Assembly (NCBI GenBank): GCA_020064725.1
Contig: JAGTWJ010000019.1
Coordinates: forward strand, 4,030,001-4,094,000
Length of the DNA stretch: 64,000 nucleotides
Direction of reading: 5' to 3'
Source: Drechslerella dactyloides
Lineage: Eukaryota > Ascomycota > Orbiliomycetes > Orbiliales > Orbiliaceae
In this document: positions 47,101-59,747 of the stretch, in pieces
Layout: each line of letters starts with the position of its first letter
Numbering within the stretch: the first letter of the stretch is position 1
The notes under the pieces: generated by a model
Told to the model about the DNA's origin: nothing
The model's database searches: none
Seen by the model: only the letters and a program-made list of their open reading frames with translations
Translations under genes and position numbers: made by a program

Positions 47101-49150
47101 CCGATTGCCAAAGGCGGATGCACAACGCCGTGTGTTTTATATAAGCTGAGGATCGCTAAGCCCAAGCCACGGCGCACGCGGTGCGAAGCCATGCTGTCTT
47201 CTTCTCACCAACTGCCGTTATAACGTTAATTTCAGCAAGCTGAACGCGACAGCTTGAGCTGTACGAGCTGCTGAGGCAACAAGCCACAGCTCAAGCTGTG
47301 GGAATCGACAGCTGCTTAGCTACCTAGCTGAGGTGCGCAAATGCAAATTGTTCAGCATGCAATTTGCAAATATCAAATACCAAGTGTATGCTTACATGTA
47401 ATTACACCATGGATGTATACCATGATGGAATTGACTCTATACCTCATGTCAGAAAGGCATTGCTCGTACGACCAGCAAGCCTGCCCCAACCAGCATGCAA
47501 TGGACGCGACGTCGTCCGCCTCGTACAGAACCCCTACTATACTTATCTCCTGGATCACCTACCAGCTTCGCTAGCTTAACTCGACGCCCGCATGGCGCTA
47601 TCGCAACCCTAGCTACCACGCTCGATTAAGCACATTCGGATCCGCCCTGGTCAGAGCTGAGTGCATGCATGCGCCGTATATATATGCACGTACAAGGTCT
47701 CTCTGCAGCTTGGGATTCCGGACCTGATATATCCAGCCATGATCGGCCTATGATATCCTTCGATCTCTCGGTATCGAGACAAAGTCGGCAATCTACAAGA
47801 AATCTTCTAAAAACGAGGGTCAAGGGCGCGAGTCGTAAGATCTAAATTCGAGAACAGGCATGCATACGATCACAAGCCGAAATCAAATTGATCAGCTTGC
47901 AAGGGACCCAAGTAGAGCGCATCGATACTCTACTCGGAATGCTGTGATACCTCCCATCTGAAACTCAAACCCACGACAACTAGCCCCATGAACGATGAAT
48001 ATGACGTCTGCCTCATGACAAAAGAATATTTCTTACACCGCTCAAATCCGCACCGACCGGATCCGGATCGATCTCGATCTCCCAAGCTAGTCGTCGCGAT
48101 AATATATCAGACGAGTCTAACCTACCCGTCGTAGAAATTCAAGAGCGTCATTGGCAACAACGTCGCATATCAGAGTGCTCACCATTCATCCGTCCGTCCA
48201 CACACGACCGGTCGACCCATCAATCACGAACACGTTAACTTTTCACACGTCCAAATTTCTCCTTACTCCCGACCGTATGTAAAGTCCCACGTGCATGCGC
48301 GGCTAGCATCCACGGTATTTAAAGGTAACGTTACTCGATCGGATGGCCCGCCATTGAATCAATGCTATATTAAGGACAGAAGCACGCACGCAGCCGCCGG
48401 CTCGTTGACACCTACGTTCAACTAAGTATGTAGCTACCACCAGCATCCATGCATGCATGTACGACGCGCACTTTAATCTTACGCACGGAGCTGGAGCTAC
48501 CGTAGCTTGTCCGGGGAAAGGTGGTTGTCGTATGCCTGGCGTGCTGATCTAAGCGCCAGCGTCGCAGGCCGGGTATGCGCTGCAAGCCAGACACAGTCGC
48601 CACGGCGCGACGGCGTCTATATGACGCTAGTTGCAATTACTGCTTGAAGACAAAGCTCGAGAGCTCGGATGTTTAATCCAATGGTGATATGACATGTAGC
48701 TTGTAAACGCGAGAAACGCCTACAATCACAGCCAAAAGTTTTCCTGTGTTAATTAAAGGTGCTACTGGCCGTATAAATTGTCCAGTGTGACCGCAGATCG
48801 ACATTTGGAACCCCGATGATCATGGTCCTGGCTGGTCTCGTAGACCAGGCCCTCTGGTAGCTGTATGGGACCGGCTTGCGAGACCAGTCCTGGCGCCGGG
48901 TTTCAGGTTGTCAGTTTAGAAGTTCAGGATATAGGCATTTTTGATCTACATGAAGGCGATCATAAGGTCACTCATACATGCACACCTGGCCTCGTAAACC
49001 AGACCCTCCCTTTTGCACAGTGGAACTGCGTGTGTTTGGCTTGCGAGACCATGCACAGTCCATGATTGGCTCGGATCAAGGCTCACCGAATATTGACAAT
49101 TTGATATCATAATGCGCAGTAGTCTCGGGATGCGCAGCCCATTCGAGAAA
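47101..49150. repeat. Gene desert, part 2: hairpin element and clustered dispersed repeats
   Basis: At 47249-47262 and 47286-47299 two 14-mers (ACAGCTTGAGCTGT and ACAGCTCAAGCTGT) are exact reverse complements 23 nt apart. At 47317-47332 a 16-mer is shared with 33763-33778. Copies of the GTCTCGCAAGCC repeat lie at 48582 (partial), 48873-48884 (minus) and 49038-49049 (minus). A self-complementary CTGGTCTCGTAGACCAG is at 48832-48848 and its diverged partner at 48986-49008. No gene supported. Confidence 0.6.
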
Positions 49151-52100
49151 GGCCAAAGAGGTGCCAATTTTATTACAGAAGAACTGAAGTCGGTATGTAT
49201 CCTGTCAATATACCGGCGTCATGGTTATCGCAACTTTTATTGAAAATCTATATAGGTCTTAACGTAAATATCATATACTATATATCGGTTGACCGAACTT
49301 CGTCTAGATCTATATGCCCAGGACCTCTCCAAAGGGCCATAATTATTTCCGAACTATATTACGTACCGTGTGCCCTGCTTCTGGTTACGGGACAAGTACC
49401 GACACCCGCCATTTACCACTTTAGAATATATGCATGTGCCCTATCATCACTTCTATGTTGCTGCTTCTCAAGGCTAAAGCTCTGTCAGATGTGTTTCTAC
49501 TCGGATGCACGACATGCTAGGAAGGAGCTTGGCTCGCAAGATTGATCACAGGCACTCAGACATATATTAAAATTCTATGCGAAAGGGCCAGCATTCGTAC
49601 ACGATCGTCATCAACGTTAGACATATCCAAAGGGTTTGAAGATTGTTCATAATTACAATAGACTTGAAACGATCTGTCTTGTGAATTTGGCACACCAGCT
49701 GGGTAACAGAGTACGTATATACGTACACGGGGACTTCAGTTCATCTGTGATGGCAACAGCCCCCAATACCCCTACATGACCTTGATTCGATGCCTGTTCC
49801 ATCATCTGGCATCTATAGTGATTGGAGAATACGACTGCGCCACCCAAATGTGATTGATATATTCAAGTGGTTCCAGATTGTACTTGGTCTCGGGGCGATT
49901 GTAATATATGTACTAAACTTCAACAATATTAATAATTATTGATTCTTGTGAATATTTACCTAAGACGTAGGCCTGAGGATGGCCGGTCTGGTTTCACGAG
50001 ATAAAGTGACTTGGCCAATCGATTATTATCCAAACTTAATAGTAGATCATTGAGGCTTATGAGGGGACACACTTAGCCTAGAAACATTCATTGCTATATG
50101 CATTATTTTTACAATATCAGAAAACGATTCTTTTAGACGGCCCCCGAACAACTTGGTTTTAAATTTCCGTGATTCCGAGCTCTCGCTGTTTCCCGATAAC
50201 ATCTGAATAACCCCACACTGGAAAACATATGAGATTCGATAACATCATTGACGTTTGAATTACTACAGCTGGAGAATGATTCCATTTTAATTTTGGAAAA
50301 CGCTCTTCAAATGGTACAAAATAGCGGTGGAGTTAATTAGGACCAAAAAATTACTCTCCTAACTGTTATCCCTTCGGTACGAACTTTTAAAGTGGGGCCA
50401 GTAAAATTATTTGGAAATATTTTAATGCATTTATTCCTATAGTTCTTGCTTACACAAGGCTATTATGAGACCACGGTCCTGTAACCACCTGATATCATAT
50501 ATATAAATCCAAACCCGGAATGGTTGAAAGAACTCGATGAATCCCATCACCCTGCTGATACTAAACCGGCGGTCGATATCTCTATATATATGAAAATTTA
50601 TTTGTCTCACGGGCTAGACCGTTGTGCTTCCGCCTGCGTAAACACCTATAGCCCAGTTCACGGAACAAAGTAATCCAATTAATCATATCCGTTGCCCGAC
50701 CACCAGAGTGACAATATTGGGGGACGTAGAGTCCAGTCTTCGACTGCTAATATATGCTTTTCGCTGATTTATCAGCCCACCTAATATAACATAGCCACTA
50801 TAATACTAGGAGTGATGGGTAGATATATTCAGATGTTATTCCACGTGGTCGTGATTAATATAAGGTCTTGAAATGTTCTTGTGACGGCCCTGTTTAATGA
50901 GCAATCGAGGCTATCGTCTTTCGCCAGGTAAAGATGCGATAAAGATTCGATGTTTACCATATAGCCAACAAGTTGCCGATAGATATATCTAAAGACGAGG
51001 GTTTAAGTTCGCATTCGGCGATTAGACTTATGCGCCCGCCGTTAAGTCAAGATTTACTAATATATACTTGTATCTAGTACTATTTCAACACGGAATCCGG
51101 GAAGTATGCGAGACAGTGTCGACCAGATCTACGTGGAAGCTCGCGCACGTGCGCACTAGAAACCTATATCAATGTGTTCCGGGGTCCAGCTACCGCATTA
51201 ACGACTTCGATTGCGACACCTGCAGCCTTTCGCAATGTCGGTTCCCCAGTCTAGAGTGCAAGTGGGTCTCGCGCTAAATTCGTCCGACAGCGAGCCGACG
51301 CCTGGAACCCGAAACCACCAACTCCGCGGAGATGTGCGCCTACTTAGTGCACACCACCCACGAGCTCAGCTGAGATTATCGTATCGTATCTCGCCGACGA
51401 AAATTCGATATCTATTTCTTAGTAAGGGAGCCTTACACATAAGTAATATACATCGTATTTGATAATCGAAGGCAATTATGTAATCAGGTGGTTCGACACG
51501 AGCTAGCTGTTAGTCATGGAAATTACATAAACGGGCATCGATTCGGACAAATCGCATTTGGTAATGGAAATCGTATAAACTTCAACGTCACGTCACCGGT
51601 TTCCTGAATTCCCATACCATATGCGCGGGGTTCGTAATGGGTCGATAAATATGACCAAAGTGGTAGAGTCTACCCGGACACTTGGTCCTGTATATGTGGC
51701 GCTGGTGGGGCTCCCGCACGCACACGTTCGGACCAGGTTTACGGACGCACGAGCCAGAAAAAAGTTAGCTACGAATACTTAGCTCCGCAGAAGAAAACCA
51801 CGGATTGGATGACTGACGCTTGTCAACATCCCTGGATCCGTCGATCGATCTCCGCGGCCGGAGCCGCCTTGTACTCCCGCGGGCACGCCGAGCTATATTC
51901 TACAACCACTCTTGGATTTAGCGCAGGTGATGCGTAACTTACACTGATCGTCCCGATATAATGAATATTCAGCTAGTACGATATGTAAATTTATATGCAA
52001 TAACTAACCCCGTTCAGAATCACGATCGATGGAACGCGGTCGAGCGAGACGCATTCTACCACGCCCTCGCGTGTTGACACTTGTGACATGTCACGGAACA

Positions 52101-55100
52101 CGATAGGGCGGAAAAGCGCATTTTATATACATTGACGTTATAGATGACCGGATTATGGCGCCGTGGTATACCTTGGCGAGTATCGATACTCACGTGTGGA
52201 TAGTACTATAGTTACTAACTAATTGTTATGACCGCATCTTGGTAAATATGGAATATGATACAACATCACAACCGATCTATATATCATACCATCGACATAC
52301 AATACAGCGGGCTCGAATTACGGAATATGCATATATGAGTGGCTAAGCAATTTAATATGAGTAGGGTATGCATGTTTAAACGTGGCGACCAGGCTAGAGG
52401 CAGCGTCCGGAGCTGCTGGCATTATAGCAAGGGTGCGTGGCTTCGATCTCGTAAGCTGGACCCTGGATCATATACAGGCGCATGCGCACCTCGGCACCAG
52501 TAATTTATTTATCACCTCAATGATAAAGGTACTTCCCGTGCGTCGTGTCCAGCGTTCGGTTCACGATATGGTTATATTCACGCCTGATCTTAAGAATCGC
52601 CACCGTGAACATGATGGAATGACCTGCTATCATGCTAACTAACGCTGTGACATCTAGACTCATGATTTCGTGATGCCGCTGGGGAGCCTGGGTACAGGGT
52701 TGCAAGCTCAGCACAATGTATATTACAGTCAATATTCTAACCGGATAACGAATTTAGGTATTAATAGTGGCGTGAATGTTATTTGAACGACGTCAACTCT
52801 TCTCGACTCATGCTCAGAGCAGGAAGTCAGCTACATTGGCATAGATACCATGATAACCAGGCGAGATGAAAGATTACTCAGTCAGTCAATGTCGCATGCG
52901 CATGAACGTTTCCCTTGGACCACCTATGCATTGCTGGAGGATCCATGCATCCATCCACACCAAGCACATAAAATTCCGAGCGTCCCACCCGCTGCAGTGC
53001 GCTGTCGGATATCCCTCGACATACCCAACGGGAGCACAGCCGAGTAAAAGCGAACTGCGTCGTCCGACGTCCACGTTGCGCTCGATTATCGTCCCGCGGC
53101 ATGGTGCCGGCTCTCGTCATACGCTGCTAATAATATCTGCTCACCCAGCACGGATGCCTGTATACGCCGTCGTACAAAATTTCTCAACGAGGGTGTAGCC
53201 GGATATTCATATTTATACGGGATAGACGAGAGAGTGGATGGATGGATGGGTGGTTGGCATGGATGTACTGGCATATACGGCGCCCGGCGGGCGGATTTGA
53301 TTCGTCTACTACCTGCAACCGCCACGCTGAATTGCGAACGTTGTCCAGCTTGCTAACATCTTACTAACCGTCGGCCGAATCCCCAAACCAGGAAAATTCG
53401 CCCATTCGTTAATGTTGGCGTGGTCGCGGGGCCTGAGGGTACGTCAATCGGCTATTACACGAAATCTACAGATTTTTCTCTTTGATGCCAAATATTCGTG
53501 CCGTAGGAGTTTTGCTGTGCCGTTATAAAATAGCATATTGCGGCCGGCAGTAAGATGCACGTAAGCTCCCAACAATCACTGCGAAAGCAGCGAGTTATAG
53601 ATAGAAAGATATATGTATGCTTATGTATAGACGTGCAGTATATATACGATGTGGCGTATATTTGCTTGATCGTCCGCTCGACATTCAAGGATGGTCGTTG
53701 GAGCTCGACTCGCCGCCTTCGCACTTGGAGTTCCAAGGTTGGCTAATTTACGTAATTGACGAAAGGATAGCTGTAAAAGAGCGCCAGTGCTCCTTCGCAC
53801 AGCAGCACAGCAGTAGCTGTTAAGTTAAGCTCAAGATGGTAAGTTCATCGTATGTACGCCATTTCCCTTAGCTGCGCTCGACGCCCAAGCGCACTGAACG
53901 GGGTGAATAGTGTGTACTTTAATGCGCCACGTATGTAAGTTGCTCGCGCAGGATAAGCTTACGAGAGAGGATTCATTCACGTTATTAATGGAGGCTAGTA
54001 TGAATCCTTATCTCAAAGCGGATGGGATGGAGGAAGAAGAAGTGTCAGTCACGTTGTAGGAGGCCGTCTCGGACACTTTGACGAAGTCCGCGAACGGTTG
54101 TCTCGAAAGACATTCGGTCTCGTGGCCACGACTGGCCAGTCACGTCAGATGGATGCAGGTCGTCGCGCTAGAACTCAGACTCACTCCGTCATGGAGCTAG
54201 AAGGAGGAAGCGAAGCAGCGAGCGAGCGCCGTTAACAACAATCGCAGAGCTGATGCATATTTTATCTCATTCTTGGGACCTGGACCTTGCGTCTCGTGTC
54301 GTTGGAGATGTTGGATTAGCCTTCGTTGCCGCATTTGAATTTGTGGAGAACTCCATCGGGGAGCTGCCGCATTCCGCGACGCGTTGCGGTGTGGCGCGGC
54401 AGAGGCTCCCGTCGGCGAGATTCCGCCGTGGTTATTGCTTCGTGCAGTCGCGAGCGGGCCTGTCCTGTGGATACAGTCGTCGAATACGGAGCGGATGGGC
54501 AGCTTTTGATGAGCCCATGCACTGCTAAACTCGTCGCCGACAACGTAGCCGCTGTGGCCATTCGGCTGAGATCGACGATCGGCCCGGGGGTGTGAAGTGT
54601 GGGAGGTTGGTGGAGTGGCTTCAGTGGCCTTTGGTCAAGGGAGGCAGCAAAACGAACGAGTTCCCTGAATGAGAATTTTCACTTCCTCAGTTGCCGCCAC
54701 TAACGTCGCTTGTCCGCTCGCAACTCCGCGAGATAACTCCGTCCGGGGTTGACTTTTGTCCTGTCCTGCAATGCGATTTTGGACTGGCTGGGCCGGCCTG
54801 CAGGGAGGGTGGGAACAGCTGAGACCTCTTCGTTCCGTAAACGCCCGATACCAAGAACTTTGGACCTTCTGAATGCCGAAGGTAAGCTAGTTTAAGCATA
54901 ACCGGGACCCTAACAGACGAATGTCTCGCTCGCTGCATCACCGCGAGCAAGCAACTTAAGGCAAGCAAGCAAAGCAGGGAAGCAGCAAGCAGCAGCAAAC
55001 TAGAGCGCGGCGGGTATCGCCAACGATGTTGGGTTCCCAGGGTTGGTTGCAGGTGGATGGATGAAGGGAAGCACTCGTCGGCCAAACATGGGAAGGGTTT

Positions 55101-57000
55101 CTGTTTGGTAATAGACGGCGACTTTGGCCAGACGAGCCTGGAGTCATCCGTTCCACCATGGACATGGAGCAAGAGCGGGCGAACGACTGACCTTGACGAA
55201 AATCTTGCCCTGCGCCGTCCAATGGAATGCCGTTGCCTGCACTCGGGCTGGCATCGTGTGGCCTGGATAAGAGTTTTCTGTGCATGTCAGAAGGACGCAT
55301 TTCTTCTTTACCCTGACCTTCCCCACACTTTTTGTTTCGCCGTGGTCCACGCCCTGGAAGCTGATCCCGGCCCGGCTGGTGATAATATCTTATTTCAAAG
55401 CAATTAACTGAATGCACACACACAGCATACCTCGTACCATCTGGACAGACCTGCGCTTCTGCAGAAAAACTGTTGAGCCATGAGCGTACACACATGTACT
55501 GCAACTGTACAGCACATGGTCGGCAGTCTCAATCTGGATGTCAGACGACGTCTGCTCAAATCGAAAGGAGGGGCTGTTCGGCCAATTGATGGCGAGAGAT
55601 CAGCGGTGGAGCCTGTGTATTTTGTCCCCACAGCGTCGATGCTTCCATCTGTCGATATACGACGGTAGATGACATGCCTGGGGCTGTTAACGTTGCAGGC
55701 TCAGATCATGTCGGTTGTCGACAGAAGGACACTGCAACTTTGCGTAACGTTGCTCGAAGAGGAGATGGTCCCCAGCCAGCTGCCGCGTGCATGCTCGCAG
55801 GATCGATCTGGCCGTCTGGAAGCCGGTTGGCTGTCGTGCAGCCTGTTTCTTCCCGAAATAGACGTATTCCCATCAGCCATCTTTGCCGTCCTGGGCTTAG
55901 AGCGAGCCTGGTCGATTAAGCCCCAAAGCTCAGTTCATTCCGACAGGCAGGGTTTTTCCTGCCAGCGACTTGACTGGCCTGGGTGAGCGAGCGCTGGCCG
56001 GCGGTTTTTACATTAGACTGGCTGGTTGTTCCTCGTTTCAAAGGACATCGATTGAAGTTCGCTTGGGGCTTATTTGGACGAGCTGGGAAATATTATTACG
56101 TACAAAAAACGGTTGTTCCGGCGGGAATAGCGTCATGTAGGGGCAGCGCAGGCTAAAAAGGGTTCGCTTTTTTATAAAACAGCGAAAATTGAAATTTCTT
56201 TCATGATTGAAATTTGTGGGTGCACTAGCATTGTCGGCGAGGAATGCACACGAGCAATTGATATTCATTCGCGGCTCCCATGTCAGCCTGCATAGGCAGT
56301 TGCAAATAAAATGGAGATGCTATATTCCTGTGTGTGTGATATATTATATTAGCAGATGCAGCCAACGGGGGGGACACAAGGGACACAGTATGTACACCCA
56401 TACTAGCATGGACGGCACGCACGATGCTGCCAACAGGGTGAATGCGTTTAATTGAAATTAGTCGGACGAGATGTTCGACGGAGGAGGCCAAGATCTGAGC
56501 TCTTTGCCAGGCAGCGAGGTCCGAATTGTCGCTAATGTCCCCGAAGCAAGGAGCCCTTTCATGAAACAGGCCAGCGATCGCACTGGAATCGGGGCGAAGG
56601 AGCTGAGGCCGGTCAATCACAGTCGAGTCGGACCCGTCAATCGAATCAAACCGTCCGTCACGTCGTCATTGCGTTCGTGGTCGGGGTGGCCAGGCCAAGG
56701 GACGGCCGACGGGCTAGCAAGGGCGGACAGGCCAAGGGCGGGCAGGCAGGCAGGCGGACAGGCAGGCAGGCGAGCCTGATGAGGTCGAGAGAGGACAGGC
56801 CAGGCGAGCCAGCCGGAAGGGATGGTCGCAAGCTGCATCCCCCACACTCTCCTGTTCCGTGGCATTTTCGTGTGCGCCCTCCGGCGAATCACCATCCTCC
56901 GTCCCCCATCCTCGCCGCCATCCATCATCCATCCATCCATCCACACCGAAACCGGCTGCCGGGGTGGGCAGGCCCTTTTCCTTCCCAAACCGCCTTTAAG
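49151..57000. other. Gene desert, part 3: AT-rich, no supported gene
   Basis: 49.2-53 kb is markedly AT-rich with dense TATA/ATAT and no ORF above about 120 codons on either strand, which fits mutated relics of mobile elements, though none can be named. From about 53.8 kb the composition becomes mixed. 54940-55000 has a GCAAGCAAGCAA/GCAGCAAGC repeat and 56730-56780 a GGCAGGCAGGCAGGC repeat. Short ORFs here have no family features. Confidence 0.45.
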
Positions 57001-57857
57001 ACGAGCTTCTTATAATAGCAGGGTCTCCCTCCCCGCCACATACTTAGCACAATATACGACGTACACACCCATATACGCACTTGGTACAGACATACGCTTG
57101 CTTCCCTCCCGCTCTGACGTTCACTCCTTCTTTCCCCGCCGTGTCTCAACAGCATCGCCATCATCGATAACCCTACTCGCCGTCGTGCATGTCCCGGCCC
57201 TGCACTCTGACAGCCCTCGCCAAAGACAGCAAGTCCAAGCCGAAGGTCCCCAATATCCCCATATAAAGGCGCCCCCTCCGTGACCACCCTTCACCAAACC
57301 TTACTTCTTATCGGAACCCTATCCATCCACACGCCCGTAGATCCTGCTTCGCTCCTCGACGACTGGATTTACTACAATCGGCATCCCTTCATCATCAGAT
57401 CGGCTGGTGTAGACAGACTCCGGCCGCTGAATCAAAACTCTCCAGTTCCGAACTGCTGACCAGCACCACACCAGCTCGACCGTACGAGACAAAGAACCGC
57501 CTGTTCGAAGAAGTGGAAGAAGGTGGAGAAGAAGAAGAAGCCACAGAAGAATAAGAGAGAACATTGTTCGACGTTGACGCCACTTCCCGACTCTGTTGTA
57601 ACGAGCATATTCTGCGCGAGATAATCTTCCTTCCAGCATACATCATCCATAACTCGAATGCTTCGGCCAGGTGGAACCAACTGAGCTCCTCCGTCCGTCC
57701 TTAAATCAGCTGCCGGACGACCAAGCTTTGGAAAGAAAAGCAGAAAGATTTTGTCCTCTATAGTCTGAACCCCATCGCTTCCCTCGAAACCCCACCTCTC
57801 TCTTCCCTAACCCCCCCAAACCTACACCTACTCACTCTATAGGACGAAGAGCGTCCG
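57001..57857 (+). promoter_or_regulatory. Upstream region and probable long leader of the kinase gene
   Basis: A C/T-rich stretch at 57730-57840 ends in CACTCTATAG, 16 nt before the ATG at 57858, which resembles an intron 3' end, so a leader intron is possible. No coding frame is supported. Confidence 0.35.
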
Positions 57858-59747
57858 ATGGACACTGCAGAGTTTGGACACCGACGATTCCACAACCTCA
57901 GGCTTGCAACACCCGCCGCCGCCCCTCAGACATCGTCACTTTCCGAGGGATTGGCCGCCCAGTCGCTACAGCGTAGACTATCATCGACCCCTCCCGTCTC
58001 CGAACATGCATCTACCCCGCCCATATCCGTCACACCCACCGGTGCGACCGTATCGCGGACTGAGATAAATGTACATGGGGCCTTTGGGCGGTCTGGCGGG
58101 CATCGCTCGCCGGACGAGTCGTCGCACCTGGGGAGAAATGGAATCGGTGGCAGGAGGAAGTCGATCACATTCGCTCCGAATGTAAAACTCGATTCGGGAC
58201 AGCAGCTGCCTCTACAGCAGCCACTGCCGCGACACAAAGACGATCTACCGTCGGAGGACAGTCCGATCGCGCTACATATCTATGGTTCTTCTCCTCCAAA
58301 CCCTCGAAAGTTCTCGTTCACTGGAGTGCGACGGGGCTCTGGATTCGATCTCTACGACAACAGATCCGAAGATGACGACAGTCAGTCTTCGAGGGGCGGG
58401 TACGGCTCGTCTATCGGGTCGCCGAGGATCGATGTGGATGCTATGAGCGACCGGGATGAAAGAGACCGCATCGGCTCTCTTACATCCGCAAGCACTGCAT
58501 CTCCCATGCTTGACGAGGCGAAGACACCACCCACTATCATTGACAACTATCTCTCACCGATCGGTCATGCTGCACGGAGCCCTCAATCCTTGCAGGATGA
58601 GCATACACTCTCTCCCTGGCCGTGGTCGGGTTCAAGCAATGTCCAGCGGTCGAAGAGCTTTTCGGTCGACAAGCCGAGGACGACCCGGGCTCAACGCCAG
58701 GCATCGTGCCCAACTTCGAATTCGCCAGCCTCCCGGTTCCTCGGAGGTTGGAAGAAGGCAAAGGCGGCTGCGCCCGATGACGAAGGCCAGTCGATCGGTG
58801 ACTACATTATCGGCAAGCCAATCGGATTCGGCGGGTACAGTGTTGTCAAAGAGGCTCATACCATCGAAAGAGGCAGGAAAATTGTTCGTGCAGTGAAAAT
58901 CGTCAAGAAGAGAGTCAGGGACTCCGAGGCCGAGAACGATGCCATCCAAGCGGAATTTGAGCACGAAGTCAACCTGTGGCGTCATATTTCGCACCCGCAT
59001 ATTCTTGGTCTGCTCAGCGTTTACGACACCTCTTACGCATACTTTTGCATCACCCGCTACAATATCGGTGGCACCCTCTTCGATCTCGTCAAAAAGAACA
59101 GGAGCGGCTTGGACCCCGATCTTGTCCGCAAGTATACCTTCCAGCTGTCCTCCGCTCTAAGGTACCTTCACCAGGACATGAGAATCGTTCACCGGGACGT
59201 CAAGCTCGAAAACGTGCTCGTCAATGTCGAGGAAGACCCAAGTGGGCACATCCTGCTGTGCGACTTTGGAATGGCCGAGTATATGTCCAGCTCGCACCCA
59301 GATGCCGACTCTGACGACGATGGATATGATAACCCGCCTAACAGGCCTCCTATCAAGCGTCACGGACCTGCCGGTTCCTCGACTGCCATTGCTGCGACGT
59401 CCGACTCACCGGTGCTGGGCTCGCTCCAGTACGCTGCGCCAGAGCTGCTCCTTTCTGACTCTCCAATAATCCAAACCTATGTCGATATCTGGGCACTCGG
59501 CGTCACAGTCTACACGATGATGACGGGAAATCTGCCGTTCCAGCATAACATGTCGGGCATACTCCAAGAGATGATCATCAAGGGAGAATACGATAAGGAG
59601 TTGCTGTGCTCCAAGGCAGCAGGTGGACACGAGGACGTTGTCGACTTGTTGGAGGGCTGCATCGATATGGATATCGACTCTCGATGGGACATCACGCAGG
59701 TGCTGGAGAGCAGGTGGCTCGAAGACCTCAGCGAGGAGGGCTTCTAA
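57858..59747 (+). CDS. Ser/Thr protein kinase, C-terminal catalytic domain, Nnk1-like
   Basis: Single exon, 629 aa. Residues 1-310 are disordered, Ser/Pro-rich with many potential phosphosites (RRKSITF, QRSKSFSV). The kinase domain spans about 316-627. Glycine loop IGFGGYSVVKEA, ATP-binding Lys347 in RAVKIVKK, helix C Glu near 368-370, catalytic HRDVKLEN at 445-452 (Asp447), DFG 469-471 and APE 527-529 are all present, so it should be active. An insert of about 45 residues between DFG and APE is acidic then Ser/Pro-rich. The domain ends 3 residues before the stop (SRWLEDLSEE). A long disordered N-terminus with the catalytic domain at the very end resembles yeast Nnk1, a nitrogen and TORC1-linked kinase. 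That subfamily call is tentative, the kinase call is not. Confidence 0.93.
   Translation: MDTAEFGHRRFHNLRLATPAAAPQTSSLSEGLAAQSLQRRLSSTPPVSEHASTPPISVTPTGATVSRTEINVHGAFGRSGGHRSPDESSHLGRNGIGGRRKSITFAPNVKLDSGQQLPLQQPLPRHKDDLPSEDSPIALHIYGSSPPNPRKFSFTGVRRGSGFDLYDNRSEDDDSQSSRGGYGSSIGSPRIDVDAMSDRDERDRIGSLTSASTASPMLDEAKTPPTIIDNYLSPIGHAARSPQSLQDEHTLSPWPWSGSSNVQRSKSFSVDKPRTTRAQRQASCPTSNSPASRFLGGWKKAKAAAPDDEGQSIGDYIIGKPIGFGGYSVVKEAHTIERGRKIVRAVKIVKKRVRDSEAENDAIQAEFEHEVNLWRHISHPHILGLLSVYDTSYAYFCITRYNIGGTLFDLVKKNRSGLDPDLVRKYTFQLSSALRYLHQDMRIVHRDVKLENVLVNVEEDPSGHILLCDFGMAEYMSSSHPDADSDDDGYDNPPNRPPIKRHGPAGSSTAIAATSDSPVLGSLQYAAPELLLSDSPIIQTYVDIWALGVTVYTMMTGNLPFQHNMSGILQEMIIKGEYDKELLCSKAAGGHEDVVDLLEGCIDMDIDSRWDITQVLESRWLEDLSEEGF

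Noticed and set aside
49151..53000. Centromere or telomere-proximal DNA
   Set aside because: AT-richness alone is not enough. No telomere repeats or long satellite arrays are present.
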